A model generated the notes under the pieces. It had not been told where the DNA came from. It saw only the letters and a program-made list of their open reading frames with translations, and ran no database searches. 64,000 bases of DNA from Gemmatimonadota bacterium (GTDB lineage Bacteria > Gemmatimonadota > Gemmatimonadetes > Gemmatimonadales > GWC2-71-9): positions 310,001-374,000 of the forward strand of contig JADJPD010000010.1 in NCBI GenBank assembly GCA_016713435.1, given 5' to 3'. How positions within the stretch are numbered: the first letter of the stretch is position 1; every line of letters starts with the position of its first letter. Position numbers and translations under genes: made by a program. Positions 19,434-28,029 of this stretch are shown here, in pieces.

Positions 19434-20858
19434 ATGTGGAACCCGTGCCGGTGGGGGCTCCTCGCGGCCGGGCTGGGCGCGCTGCTCGCCTGCGGCGGCG
19501 CGGCGACGCGCCGCGGGGACACGGTGCTGTTTGCCTCCGGCGCCGACCTGCAGAGCATCAACCCGTTGTTCACGGTGCACCCGCTGGCGCGGCAGGTGCA
19601 GCGCTACGTGCTGCTCACCACGCTGGTGCAGTACGACAGCACCATGCAGGTGGCGCCCTACCTGGCCCGGCGCTGGGCCTGGTCCGCCGACGGCCGGCGC
19701 CTCACCATGACCCTGAGCACCGAGGTGCGCTGGCACGACGGCGCGCCCACCACCGCGCGCGACGCCGCGTGGACACTGGCGGCCGGGCAGAACATCGGCA
19801 TCGGCTACCCGCGCCTCACGGACCTGGCCGGCCTCACCGCCGCCGCGCCCGACGACTCCACGCTGGTGCTCACCTTCGCCGCCCCCCCCGGCCGCGTGCC
19901 GGACGTGCTCACCGACCTGGCCATCCTGCCGCATCACCTGCTCGACACCGTCCCGCTGGAGCGGCTCCGTCAGGCGGCGTGGCACCAGGCCCCGGTCGGC
20001 AACGGCCCGTTCCGGTTCGTGGCCCACGAACCCAACCGGCGCTGGGTCTTTGCACGGAATCCCGCCTTCCCGGCCAGCCTGGGCGGCCCGCCGGCCCTCG
20101 CGCGCCTGGTCATCGCGGTGGTGGACGAGCCGATGACGAAGCTGGCCGCCCTCGCCGCGGGCGAGCTCGACTTTGCCGGCATCCAGCCCGCCCACGCGCG
20201 CTTCGTGGCCGAACGCCCGGAGCTCCGCGCGGTGGACTATCCGCTGCTCTTCTCGGTCGGCATCGTCTTCAACGCGCGCCACCCGCCGTTCGATGCGCTC
20301 GCCGCCCGCGCGGCCGTGGCGGCGGCCCTCGACCGCCAGGCCATCGTGGACGGGTTCACCTACGGCTTCGCCACGCCCGGCGACTCGCCCATTCCCCCGG
20401 GGGTCCCGGCGCCCGGGGGGCCGGGGCGGCCTCGTCCCGTGACGGCCGCCGGGCCGCCGTTGTCGTTCGAACTGCTGACGGTGGGGTCGGGGGAGGCCGC
20501 CATGGAGCAGATGCTGCAGGCGCAGCTGGCCCGGCACGGCATGACGGTGCGCATCCGCCAGCTCGAGCTCTCCGCCTTCCTGGCCCGCGTGTACGGCCCG
20601 GCCCCCGACTTCGACGCCGCCGTCCTCGGCACTCCCGGCGATCTGGGCCTCGGCTATCTTGCCCCGCTCGCGGAGCTGTCGGGGCTGCGGGCCCCGGCGG
20701 GGCCGGCGGCGGTGCTCCGCTTCATCGAGGACAGCGTGCCGGTCACCATCGTCTATCACGCGCGGGGGTTGCAGGGGATGAATCGCCGGGTGCAGGGCGT
20801 CGAGTTTGGCCTCCGCGGGGAGCTGGCGACGGTGAGCCGGTGGCACGTCACTCCATGA
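19434..20858 (+). CDS. ABC transporter substrate-binding lipoprotein, SBP family 5
   Basis: This 474-residue periplasmic lipoprotein has the signal MWNPCRWGLLAAGLGALLACGG with lipobox LLAC. SBP_bac_5 features include TVLFASGADLQSINPLF, LARRWAWSADGRRLTMTLS, VRWHDGAPTTARDAAWTL, and PVGNGPFRFVAHEPNRRWVF. This family binds peptides, nickel chelates or oligosaccharides. The protein is somewhat shorter than OppA (about 500-540). It is divergent from the two permeases and its stop overlaps the GHMP kinase start (ATGA), so uptake and the downstream metabolic genes are probably co-expressed. Confidence 0.92.
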   Translation: MWNPCRWGLLAAGLGALLACGGAATRRGDTVLFASGADLQSINPLFTVHPLARQVQRYVLLTTLVQYDSTMQVAPYLARRWAWSADGRRLTMTLSTEVRWHDGAPTTARDAAWTLAAGQNIGIGYPRLTDLAGLTAAAPDDSTLVLTFAAPPGRVPDVLTDLAILPHHLLDTVPLERLRQAAWHQAPVGNGPFRFVAHEPNRRWVFARNPAFPASLGGPPALARLVIAVVDEPMTKLAALAAGELDFAGIQPAHARFVAERPELRAVDYPLLFSVGIVFNARHPPFDALAARAAVAAALDRQAIVDGFTYGFATPGDSPIPPGVPAPGGPGRPRPVTAAGPPLSFELLTVGSGEAAMEQMLQAQLARHGMTVRIRQLELSAFLARVYGPAPDFDAAVLGTPGDLGLGYLAPLAELSGLRAPAGPAAVLRFIEDSVPVTIVYHARGLQGMNRRVQGVEFGLRGELATVSRWHVTP

Positions 20859-21877
20859 CAGCCGTGCCGTCGCCGCGGGCCCTGCCGCCGGTGTCACGCG
20901 CCACGGCACCGGTGCGCCTCGATCTGGCCGGCGGATGGACCGACGTCCCGCCCTTCGCGGCTCGCGAAGGCGGCGCCGTGGTCAATGCCGCACTGACGCT
21001 CCGGGTGAGCGCCGAGTTCGCGCCGGCGCGCGAGGGGCTGCTGCTCCGCGCCGAGGAGCTGGACCAGGCGGCCGTGATCCGCACGCCCGCCGACCTCGCG
21101 CCGGCGGGCGTGCTCGACCTGCATCGCGCGGCGGCGCGGATGTTCCCGCCGGGCCCCGGCACGCTCCGCACCCGCTCCTCGGTGCCGGCGGGCAGCGGGC
21201 TCGGCAGCTCGGGCGCGCTCGACGTGGCGCTCGTCGCCACGCTGGCGCCGCACCGGGGCGACGCGCTGGACCCGGCGGAGATCGCGGCGCAGGCCTGTCA
21301 CCTGGAGATGGTGGAGGCCGGCATGGCCGGCGGCCGCCAGGACCAGTACGCCGCGGCGCTCGGCGGGTTCAACTTCCTCGAATTCCACGACGGGGAGGTG
21401 GTGGCGACGCCGCTCCCCCTCGACCCGGCGTTCCTGGCCGAGCTGGAGCGCCGCACCGTGATCTGCTACACCGGCCGCTCGCGCGTGTCGGGTGAGACGA
21501 TCTCCCGCGTCATGGGCGCGTACGAGCGGGGCGAGGCCGGCGTCACGCGGGCCCTGCGCGAGCTGGTGACGATCACGGCGCGGATGCGCGAGGCCCTCGT
21601 GGCCGCGGACCTGGCGGGCGTCGCCGCGCTCCTCAGCGAGAACTGGCGCCGGCAGCAGGCGCTCGACCCGGTGATGTGCACCCCGGAGATGGCCGCGCTC
21701 GAGCGCGCCATGACCGACGCCGGCGCGCTCGGCGGCAAGGCGGCCGGCGCGGGGGCGGGCGGCTGCATGTTCTTCATCATGGGCGGCGAGGCCGGCACGG
21801 GCCCCGCCGCGGCACGACGGGCGGGCGCCACGGTCCTCGAGGCCGGCTGGTCCGCCACGGGAGTGGAACGATGCTGA
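20855..21877 (+). CDS. GHMP-family sugar kinase
   Basis: The 340-residue kinase has all three GHMP motifs: N-terminal VRLDLAGGWTDVPPF, ATP loop SSVPAGSGLGSSGALDVAL and C-terminal GGKAAGAGAGGCMFFIM. A substrate region is MAGGRQDQYAAALGGFNFLEF. The pattern resembles heptose-7-phosphate kinase and fucokinase-type enzymes acting on the C1 hydroxyl or another sugar position, rather than mevalonate or homoserine kinases. It sits between the transport lipoprotein and a heparinase-like protein with coding overlaps on both sides. Likely role: phosphorylation of the monosaccharide released from the imported substrate. The exact sugar is unknown. Confidence 0.9.
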   Translation: MTAVPSPRALPPVSRATAPVRLDLAGGWTDVPPFAAREGGAVVNAALTLRVSAEFAPAREGLLLRAEELDQAAVIRTPADLAPAGVLDLHRAAARMFPPGPGTLRTRSSVPAGSGLGSSGALDVALVATLAPHRGDALDPAEIAAQACHLEMVEAGMAGGRQDQYAAALGGFNFLEFHDGEVVATPLPLDPAFLAELERRTVICYTGRSRVSGETISRVMGAYERGEAGVTRALRELVTITARMREALVAADLAGVAALLSENWRRQQALDPVMCTPEMAALERAMTDAGALGGKAAGAGAGGCMFFIMGGEAGTGPAAARRAGATVLEAGWSATGVERC

Positions 21878-24615
21878 CGGCGGAAGAACTCGACCTGCGG
21901 CGCGCCGAGATCGAGGCGTCCGCGGACCTGCGCGGCCTGCTCGAACGGCTGGTGCGGGAGGGGCGGGCCGTGGTGGCCCGGGCGCCGGCCATCCCGGCGG
22001 CGAAGGGGATGCTCTCCGCCGACGGCGGCACCTGCCCCGGGGACGGCGCGCCCCTGCGCTTCGACCCGCGAAGCCCGGGCCGGTACGCCTGCCCCCGCTG
22101 CGGTGCGGTGGCCTCGGGGGAGCGGCACGATGGCTGGTGGGCCTGGCGGATGCACCTCTGGCTCGGCGAGCAGGTGGTGTCCGCGACGGTCGCCGGGCTG
22201 ATGGCCGACGACGAGGCGCTCGTGAACTGGGCCGCCACGATGGTCGTGGACTACGCCGCGCGCTATCCCGGGTTCCCCAACGCCGACAACGTGCTCGGCC
22301 CCTCCCGCCTGTTCTTCTCCACCTACCTCGAGTCGGTGTGGCTGACGCGCTATCTCACCGCGGCCTGGCTGCTGCGGGAGGCGAATGTCCTCGACGAGGA
22401 CGCCCTCGAGGCCGTCAACGCCGTGGCCGACGAGGCCGCCAACCTGATCGGCGAGTTCGACGAGGGCTTCTCCAACCGGCAGGTGTGGCACAACGCTGCC
22501 CTCGCCGCCGCCGCCGCCTGGTTCGAGGATGAGGACCTGGCCCGGCGCGCGCTCGAGGGGCCGCGCGGGCTCGCGGGTGCACTCGCCGACGGCTTCGGCG
22601 CCGACGGGATGTGGTTCGAGGGAGAGAACTACCACCTCTTCGCGCTGCAGGGCCTGCTCATCGGCGCGGGGTGGGCGCGGCTGGCCGGGGTGGACCTGTA
22701 CGAGGAGGAGGAAGGCGCGAGGCGCCTGGCCCTCGCGCTCTCGGCGCCGATCCGCTCCGCCCTGCCCGACGGGACCTTCCCGGCACGGAAGGACGCCCGC
22801 TTCGGCGTCTCGCTCGCGCAGCCGATGTACCTCGAGCTCTGGGAGCACGGCGTGGGCGGCCTGCTCCGGACCGGGCGCATGAAGCCGGCGGGCGAGCTCG
22901 CGGCCTGGCTCCGTCACCTCTACGCCCTGCCCGCACCCGAGGCGCAGACCTTCGACTCGTATCTCGGGGAGGCGGGGGAGCCCGCCCCGACTTGGCGCGA
23001 CCGGACCTGCCTCTCCTGGTGGATGCTCCTCACCATGGCCCCGGAGCTGCCGGCCGGCGCCGGCGCGCTCCCCGGCAGCACGCTGCTCGAGGAGGAGGGG
23101 CTGGCGGTGCTCCGCGTCGGGGACACGTATGCCAGCCTGGATTGTGGCGTCGAGAGCGGGGGCCACGGCCATCCCGACCGCCTGCACCTGACGCTTCACG
23201 CCGGCGGCGTGCACTGGCTCGCGGATCCCGGCACCGGCTCCTACCTGACGCGCGACCTCTTCTGGTACCGCTCCACCCTCGCCCACAATGCGCCGCGGCT
23301 CGACGGCCGCTCGCAGCAGGGCGGCCGCGCGCGGTGCGAGTACTTCGACGCCTCGCCCCGATGGGCCTGGACCCGGGGCAGCTATGCCGGCTGCACCCGG
23401 ACCGTGGTGGCCGGCGCCACGCAGCTCGTGGAGGTGCTCGAGTGTGCGGCCGAGCAGGAACTGCTGGTGGAGCTGCCCTGGCATCCGCTCGGCGAGCTCG
23501 GCATCGTCACGCCGGGCAGCTGGGAGCCGGCGGCACTGCCGGAGGAGTTCGTCACGGGCGCCGAGCGGTTCGTGCCTGCCACGCCGGGGCCCGTGGCGTG
23601 GGAGGTCACGGTGGACGGGCATCGCCTCACCGGCATCTTTGATGGGGCAGGGGAACTCCTCCGCGCCACCGGCCCGGGGCGCCCCACCGAGGGCGGGACC
23701 CGCCCCTTCCTGCTCCGGCGCCAGCGCGGGCGCTTCGTGCGCCTTGTCTCGGTCCTGGGCTGGGACGCGGGCGCGGTGACCTCCGCCAGCTTCACGCCGG
23801 GCGAGATCGTGGTGCAGGGCGCCGCCACCACCACGCACCGGCTGGCCAGTGACGGCTGGGAAGTGGAGGACGCCGGCGGCAAGGTGACGCTCCGCGGCCC
23901 GCAGCGGAACCTGCTCGCGGCCGCCCTCGAGGACATCCCCACCCCGGTGGGCCCCGCCCGCTGGGTGCCGCCGGAGGCGGTGACGGAGCACCTGCATCCC
24001 GCGCCGGCCCTGGATGGGACGCTCGCCGGCTTCCCGACGACTCCGGCGATCCTCCTCGACCACGACGACCAGTATCGGCGGAGCGAGTCGCCGTACCCCG
24101 GCCCCGAGGAGCTCTCGGCCGAGGTGCACCTGGGCTGGGACGAGGAGGCGGTGTATGTGGCGGTCCGGGTCCGGAAGACGGGGCTCACCTTCCGCGCGCC
24201 GGACGCACCGCCGCTCCACCTCGACAACGAGCCCGACCTGATCCACGCCGACGGCGTCCAGGTGTACCTCGCCCCCGCCGGTGAGGCGGTGGCGGGCTGG
24301 CTCGCCGCTCCCGATCCCCGGAGCGACGCGCTCACCGTCCGCCCCGTGAGCGGCACCGCCGCGCGCGAGGGACAGGCCAGCGGCCGCTGGCGGGCGACGG
24401 AGGATGGCTACGTCGTGACGCTGCGCCTCACCACGGCCGGCTGGCCGCCCCCGGTGGCGGCGGAGCCGCCGCGGTTCGATGTTGTGGTGAACGAGATGCG
24501 CCCCGGCCGGCTCCGCCGCGCGGGGCAACTCGCATGGACGGGCGGCGGGGGGTGGGTCTACCTCCGCGGCGACCGCCACGATCCCGCGCGCCTTGGGAGG
24601 CTGCTCCTCCGATGA
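21871..24615 (+). CDS. Heparinase II/III-like polysaccharide lyase family protein with C-terminal CBM9/DOMON-like domain
   Basis: The 914-residue protein has three parts. An N-terminal helical (alpha/alpha)-toroid (about 30-410) follows a rubredoxin-like CPRCG element near residue 75 and includes WFEGENYHLFALQGLL and SNRQVWHNAALAAAAAWF. The Heparinase_II_III beta-sandwich (about 410-680) contains YASLDCGVESGGHGHPDRLH and LADPGTGSYLTRDLFWYRST, with LAHNAPRLDG. The C-terminal part (about 735-914) resembles a family 9 carbohydrate-binding or DOMON-like domain (VHLGWDEEAVYVAVRVRKTG and LIHADGVQVYLAPAGE). No signal peptide is seen, so it appears cytoplasmic, which fits prior import. His and Tyr candidates for lyase chemistry are present in the motifs named. 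Substrate unknown. Confidence 0.85.
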   Translation: MLTAEELDLRRAEIEASADLRGLLERLVREGRAVVARAPAIPAAKGMLSADGGTCPGDGAPLRFDPRSPGRYACPRCGAVASGERHDGWWAWRMHLWLGEQVVSATVAGLMADDEALVNWAATMVVDYAARYPGFPNADNVLGPSRLFFSTYLESVWLTRYLTAAWLLREANVLDEDALEAVNAVADEAANLIGEFDEGFSNRQVWHNAALAAAAAWFEDEDLARRALEGPRGLAGALADGFGADGMWFEGENYHLFALQGLLIGAGWARLAGVDLYEEEEGARRLALALSAPIRSALPDGTFPARKDARFGVSLAQPMYLELWEHGVGGLLRTGRMKPAGELAAWLRHLYALPAPEAQTFDSYLGEAGEPAPTWRDRTCLSWWMLLTMAPELPAGAGALPGSTLLEEEGLAVLRVGDTYASLDCGVESGGHGHPDRLHLTLHAGGVHWLADPGTGSYLTRDLFWYRSTLAHNAPRLDGRSQQGGRARCEYFDASPRWAWTRGSYAGCTRTVVAGATQLVEVLECAAEQELLVELPWHPLGELGIVTPGSWEPAALPEEFVTGAERFVPATPGPVAWEVTVDGHRLTGIFDGAGELLRATGPGRPTEGGTRPFLLRRQRGRFVRLVSVLGWDAGAVTSASFTPGEIVVQGAATTTHRLASDGWEVEDAGGKVTLRGPQRNLLAAALEDIPTPVGPARWVPPEAVTEHLHPAPALDGTLAGFPTTPAILLDHDDQYRRSESPYPGPEELSAEVHLGWDEEAVYVAVRVRKTGLTFRAPDAPPLHLDNEPDLIHADGVQVYLAPAGEAVAGWLAAPDPRSDALTVRPVSGTAAREGQASGRWRATEDGYVVTLRLTTAGWPPPVAAEPPRFDVVVNEMRPGRLRRAGQLAWTGGGGWVYLRGDRHDPARLGRLLLR

Positions 24616-25778
24616 GGGTCCCCGGCTTCACCTCCACCGGCAGCAAGCGCCCGGACGCCCTGTTCGGCATGGGCGCGCCGCGCGGCCTGCCCGTGCGCCT
24701 GGCGCGGGCCGCCGGGGCGGAGGTGTGGGATGCCGAGGGGCGGCGGTACCTCGATTTCATCATGGGGCTCGGGGCGGTGTCGCTCGGCTACGCCCATCCC
24801 GTGGTCACGGCCGCCGCGGTGGATGCCATCGAGGCCGGCGTGGTGGGCCCGCTGGCACCGGAGAGCGAGGAGCGCCTCGCCGAGCGCCTGGCGGGCCTGA
24901 TGCCGTGGATGGAGCGGACACGCTTCCTCAAGACCGGTGCCGAGGCCGTGGCGGCGGCGGTGCGGCTGGCCCGGGCCCACACCGGGCGCGACTTCGTCCT
25001 CCGCTGCGGGTATCACGGCTGGCTCGACTGGTCCCAGGCGCCGGGCACCCCCGGCGTGCCGGCGGCCATCAGCGGCCTCTCGGCCGAGATCCCATTCGGC
25101 GACGCCGAACGTGGCCGGCATGCCATCCGCGCCGCCGGCGACCGGCTCGCCGCCGTCGTGGTGGAGCCGGTGATCGAGCGGGCCCCGCCCGCCGAGTGGC
25201 TGCAGATGCTGCGCGAGGAGACCACGCGCGCCGGGGCGGTGCTCGTCTTCGACGAGATCAAGACCGGCTTCCGCGTGGCGCCGGGCGGAGCCGTGGAGCG
25301 CTGGAACTGCGTGCCCGACCTGGTGGTGTTCGGCAAGGCGCTGGCCAACGGCTTCGCCCTCTCGGCGGTAGGCGGCCGGCGGGACGTCATGGAGCAGTCG
25401 CGCCGCACCTGGATCAGCTCCACGCTGGCCACCGACCTGGTGGGCTTCGCGGCGGCGCACGCCACCCTGGACGTGCTGGCGCGCGACGAGGTGCCGGCCT
25501 ACCTGCAGCGCGTCGGTGGGCGGCTCGTGGCGGGCTTGGCGCAACTCGCGGCGCATCACCCGACGTTGTTCCTCGGCGTGGCCGGCATCGCCGAGATGAG
25601 CTACCTGCGCCCCGTCACCGAGGAGACCGGGGCCCGCCTGGCGCGCCTGGCGGCGGAGCGGGGGCTGCTCTGGAAGCGCGGCGCGTACAACTTCGTGTCG
25701 CTGGCGCACGGCGAGGAGCAGGTGGATCGCGCCCTCGCCATCCTGGCCGACTGCGCCGCCGCCCTCCGGCACGCCTGA
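24612..25778 (+). CDS. Class III PLP aminotransferase (glutamate-1-semialdehyde aminomutase-like)
   Basis: The 388-residue PLP enzyme has the class III fold. YLDFIMGLGAVSLGYAHP is the early motif, CGYHGWLDW the PLP-phosphate region, D214 in VLVFDEIKTGFRV binds the pyridine nitrogen, and K242 in VVFGKALANGFALSAVGG forms the Schiff base. It is related to hemL proteins but shorter and lacks their usual neighbours. Its place in a carbohydrate gene chain suggests an aminosugar or keto-sugar aminotransferase instead. ATG 24612 overlaps the heparinase gene stop (ATGA). The acyl acceptor and amino donor cannot be assigned. Confidence 0.9.
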   Translation: MRVPGFTSTGSKRPDALFGMGAPRGLPVRLARAAGAEVWDAEGRRYLDFIMGLGAVSLGYAHPVVTAAAVDAIEAGVVGPLAPESEERLAERLAGLMPWMERTRFLKTGAEAVAAAVRLARAHTGRDFVLRCGYHGWLDWSQAPGTPGVPAAISGLSAEIPFGDAERGRHAIRAAGDRLAAVVVEPVIERAPPAEWLQMLREETTRAGAVLVFDEIKTGFRVAPGGAVERWNCVPDLVVFGKALANGFALSAVGGRRDVMEQSRRTWISSTLATDLVGFAAAHATLDVLARDEVPAYLQRVGGRLVAGLAQLAAHHPTLFLGVAGIAEMSYLRPVTEETGARLARLAAERGLLWKRGAYNFVSLAHGEEQVDRALAILADCAAALRHA

Positions 25779-26572
25779 TGCTGATCGACGTCCACGCCCA
25801 CTTCGACCACGACCGCACCGGCCACGCCGACTGGCCGGCCCGCAACCAGGCGCGCCTCGTGGCCGGCCGGAAGATGGGGGTCACCCATCACGTGGCCTCC
25901 ATCCTCGGGAGCTGGGGCCACACCAGCCCCACCTATTTCCCCTCGCCCACCGACCTCGGCTACGCCAACGCGAAGATGCGGGAGCTGCAGGCGGCGCACC
26001 CGGCCGAGGTGCGGGGCTACGTGGCGGTGAACCCCAACCATGCGGCGCACGCCCTCGCCGAGATCGAGCTGGGGCAGCGGCGCGGGATGATCGGCGTGAA
26101 GCTGGCGGCCAGCCGCCGGGCCGACGACCCGCTGCTCGACCCCGTGTGCGAGGCCGCGGCCCGCCACGGCTTCCCGGTGCTCCACCACGTGTGGCAGCAC
26201 CGCCGCCGCGAGTGGCCCAGCCAGGAGGCCTCCGACGGGGTGGAGCTCTGCCGCCTGGCCCGGCGCCACCCCACGGTCAGCTTCATCCTGGCGCACATCG
26301 GCGGTGGGGGTGACTGGCTGCACACCCTCCGCGCGGCCCGCCAGGTGCCCAACGTCCTCCTGGACCTCTCCGGCAGCGGCACCGACGGCGGCATGCTCGA
26401 GGCGGCCCTCCGCGCCGTGGGGCCGGGCCGCCTCCTCTGGGCCTGCGACGTGACGCTCTGCACCGGGTACGCCAAGCTGCGCGCCCTGGGCCGGCTCCTC
26501 GGCCCCGACGACCTAGCACTCGTCACCAGCGGCAATGCGCGGCGCATCTTCCCCGCGGGTGCCTTCGCATGA
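25778..26572 (+). CDS. Amidohydrolase family (amidohydro_2) metal-dependent hydrolase
   Basis: The 264-residue TIM-barrel enzyme starts MLIDVHAHFDHDR with the HxH metal motif. It continues with GVKLAASRRADDPLLDPV, the barrel-strand His motif VLHHVWQHRR, ILAHIGGGGDW and the late Asp in LLWACDVTL. The family covers hydrolases and decarboxylases acting on lactones, amides and related substrates. The start overlaps the aminotransferase stop by one base, and a second amidohydrolase-like gene follows with a four-base overlap. Lactone or amide opening in the same pathway is a reasonable inference. Confidence 0.88.
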   Translation: MLIDVHAHFDHDRTGHADWPARNQARLVAGRKMGVTHHVASILGSWGHTSPTYFPSPTDLGYANAKMRELQAAHPAEVRGYVAVNPNHAAHALAEIELGQRRGMIGVKLAASRRADDPLLDPVCEAAARHGFPVLHHVWQHRRREWPSQEASDGVELCRLARRHPTVSFILAHIGGGGDWLHTLRAARQVPNVLLDLSGSGTDGGMLEAALRAVGPGRLLWACDVTLCTGYAKLRALGRLLGPDDLALVTSGNARRIFPAGAFA

Positions 26573-27354
26573 TCGACGTCAACGTCTTCCTCGGCGCCTA
26601 CCCCTGGCGACGCATCCCCGGCACGAGCCCCGAGGCGGTGCTGCGCGCCATGGACGCCGTGGGCGTCGCGACCGCGTGGGTGACGCACCTGCCGAGCCTC
26701 TACTGGAAGGACCCGGCCGAGGGGAACCCGTGGCTCTACGAGGTGGCGTCGCGCGAGCCGCGCTTCCGTCCGGTGCCCGTGGTCCACCCGGGCTTGCCGC
26801 ACTGGGAAGACGATCTGCAGGAGGCCGCGGAACGCCATGCCGTGGCCGTCCGCGCCGACCCCGGCCCCCTGGCCCTCGCTCCGACCGGGGTGGACATGCT
26901 CCGACTCCTCGGGGCGGCCGCCGAGGTGGGGCTGCCGGTGCAAGCGGCGGTGCGCCTCGAGGATGGCCGCGGGCGCCATCCGCTCGACGTGGCGCCGGAG
27001 CTGGCGCCGTGGGTGGTCCGCGCCTGGATCCGCTCGCATCCCCGGCTCCGGCTGGTGATCACCCACGCCGAGCGGAGCTTCATCGAGGAGGTGCACTGGG
27101 GCAGCACCCCGGACGAGGCGGCCCGGATCTGGTGGGACATCAGTTGGGTATGGGGGCCACCGGAGGAACACCTGGCCCTCCTGCTTGCCACCATGGGCCC
27201 GGCACGTTTCCTTCTGGGGAGCGGCCAGCCGTTGCGGCTGGCGGAAACGCCTGGGGCGCGGCTCGACCTGCTGGACCTGGCCCCCGACGCCCGCGCCGCG
27301 ATCACGCACGACAACGCCCGTCGCCTCGACCCGCACGCCCCGGAGCCCCGCTGA
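26569..27354 (+). CDS. Amidohydrolase-like protein lacking the HxH metal motif
   Basis: This 261-residue protein has the amidohydro_2-like layout but begins MIDVNVFLGAYPWRRI, so the usual HxH is replaced by NxF. Later barrel segments remain: RPVPVVHPGLPHWEDDL, LRLVITHAERSFIEEVHWG, and the terminal FLLGSGQPLRLAE, where the usual Asp is not obvious. Metal binding is therefore doubtful, and a non-catalytic or redesigned role beside the intact paralogue upstream is possible. ATG 26569 overlaps the preceding stop (ATGA) and its stop overlaps the PilZ start by one base. Confidence 0.78.
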   Translation: MIDVNVFLGAYPWRRIPGTSPEAVLRAMDAVGVATAWVTHLPSLYWKDPAEGNPWLYEVASREPRFRPVPVVHPGLPHWEDDLQEAAERHAVAVRADPGPLALAPTGVDMLRLLGAAAEVGLPVQAAVRLEDGRGRHPLDVAPELAPWVVRAWIRSHPRLRLVITHAERSFIEEVHWGSTPDEAARIWWDISWVWGPPEEHLALLLATMGPARFLLGSGQPLRLAETPGARLDLLDLAPDARAAITHDNARRLDPHAPEPR

Positions 27355-27686
27355 TGGAAGACGCCCGACGCGCCCGCCCGCGCCTCTCGTTTGCCGGCCG
27401 CCCCGCCCCGCGCCTCGAGACCGACCTCGGCACCTACGAGGTGGTGGACCTCTCGCCCGAGGGGATGCGGATCCGCACCGCCCGCCCGGGCCAGCGGGTG
27501 ATCACCATCGGCGAGGTGCTCCGTGCCACCCTCCACTTCCCGGCCGACCGTGCGGTGGCGGTGGAGGGCCGGGTCCTCCGGGTGAGCGGCGACGAGGCCG
27601 CCTTCCAGCTCGAGGGCGGGCAGGAGCGCATCGCGAGCCCCGCACCGGCTGGCCCCGGCCTCCGGCGGAGCGGGCTGCTCTGGTAG
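27354..27686 (+). CDS. PilZ domain protein (first of tandem pair)
   Basis: The 110-residue protein is a PilZ-type beta-barrel. The basic N-terminal strand has RRARPRLSF, in the place of the RxxxR motif that clamps c-di-GMP, and DLSPEGMRIRT matches the D/NxSxxG motif. The rest (VLRATLHFPADRAVAVEGRV) completes the barrel, with a Pro-rich tail. It begins on the last base of the amidohydrolase stop, so it is translationally coupled to the catabolic genes. Binding of c-di-GMP is likely from the family but not proven. Confidence 0.8.
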   Translation: MEDARRARPRLSFAGRPAPRLETDLGTYEVVDLSPEGMRIRTARPGQRVITIGEVLRATLHFPADRAVAVEGRVLRVSGDEAAFQLEGGQERIASPAPAGPGLRRSGLLW

Positions 27687-27692
27687 GTGCCC

Positions 27693-28028
27693 ATGGGCTG
27701 GCAGCACTCCCGCGAGTACTACCGGGTGGCCTATCCCACCGACCTCCGGCCGCGCCTCGACGTCCAGTCCCATTTCTTTGACGTGATCGACGTCTCCGAG
27801 AAGGGGATGCGCTTTGCCCTCGGCAAGACGGCGGACGCGCCCCGGCTCGGCGACGAGGTGGCCGGCCTCATCCGGTTCCGTCGCGGCGAGGAGGTCGAGG
27901 TGCGCGGCATGGTGATCCGGCTCGACGGCCGCGAGGTGGCGGTGCGGCTCGAGGACGGGATCCCCCTCCGGGTCATCATGGAGGAGCAGCGCTTCCTCCT
28001 CGAGCGCCACCGCTACCTGGGGCTCTAG
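27693..28028 (+). CDS. PilZ domain protein (second of tandem pair)
   Basis: The 111-residue protein starts MGWQHSREYYRVAYPTDLRP, a typical PilZ N-terminus with RPRL in the RxxxR region. VIDVSEKGMRFAL is the DxSxxG motif, followed by VAGLIRFRRGEEVEVRGMVI. GTG 27687 is an alternative start two codons upstream. Only six bases separate it from the first PilZ gene, and the two differ clearly in sequence, so this is not a recent duplication. Probable c-di-GMP-responsive adaptor. Confidence 0.83.
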   Translation: MGWQHSREYYRVAYPTDLRPRLDVQSHFFDVIDVSEKGMRFALGKTADAPRLGDEVAGLIRFRRGEEVEVRGMVIRLDGREVAVRLEDGIPLRVIMEEQRFLLERHRYLGL

Positions 28029-28029
28029 C

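Noticed and set aside
24612..25778. hemL, glutamate-1-semialdehyde aminomutase for heme synthesis
   Set aside because: It is shorter than HemL (388 versus about 430 residues), with no heme genes nearby, and is embedded in a carbohydrate gene chain.
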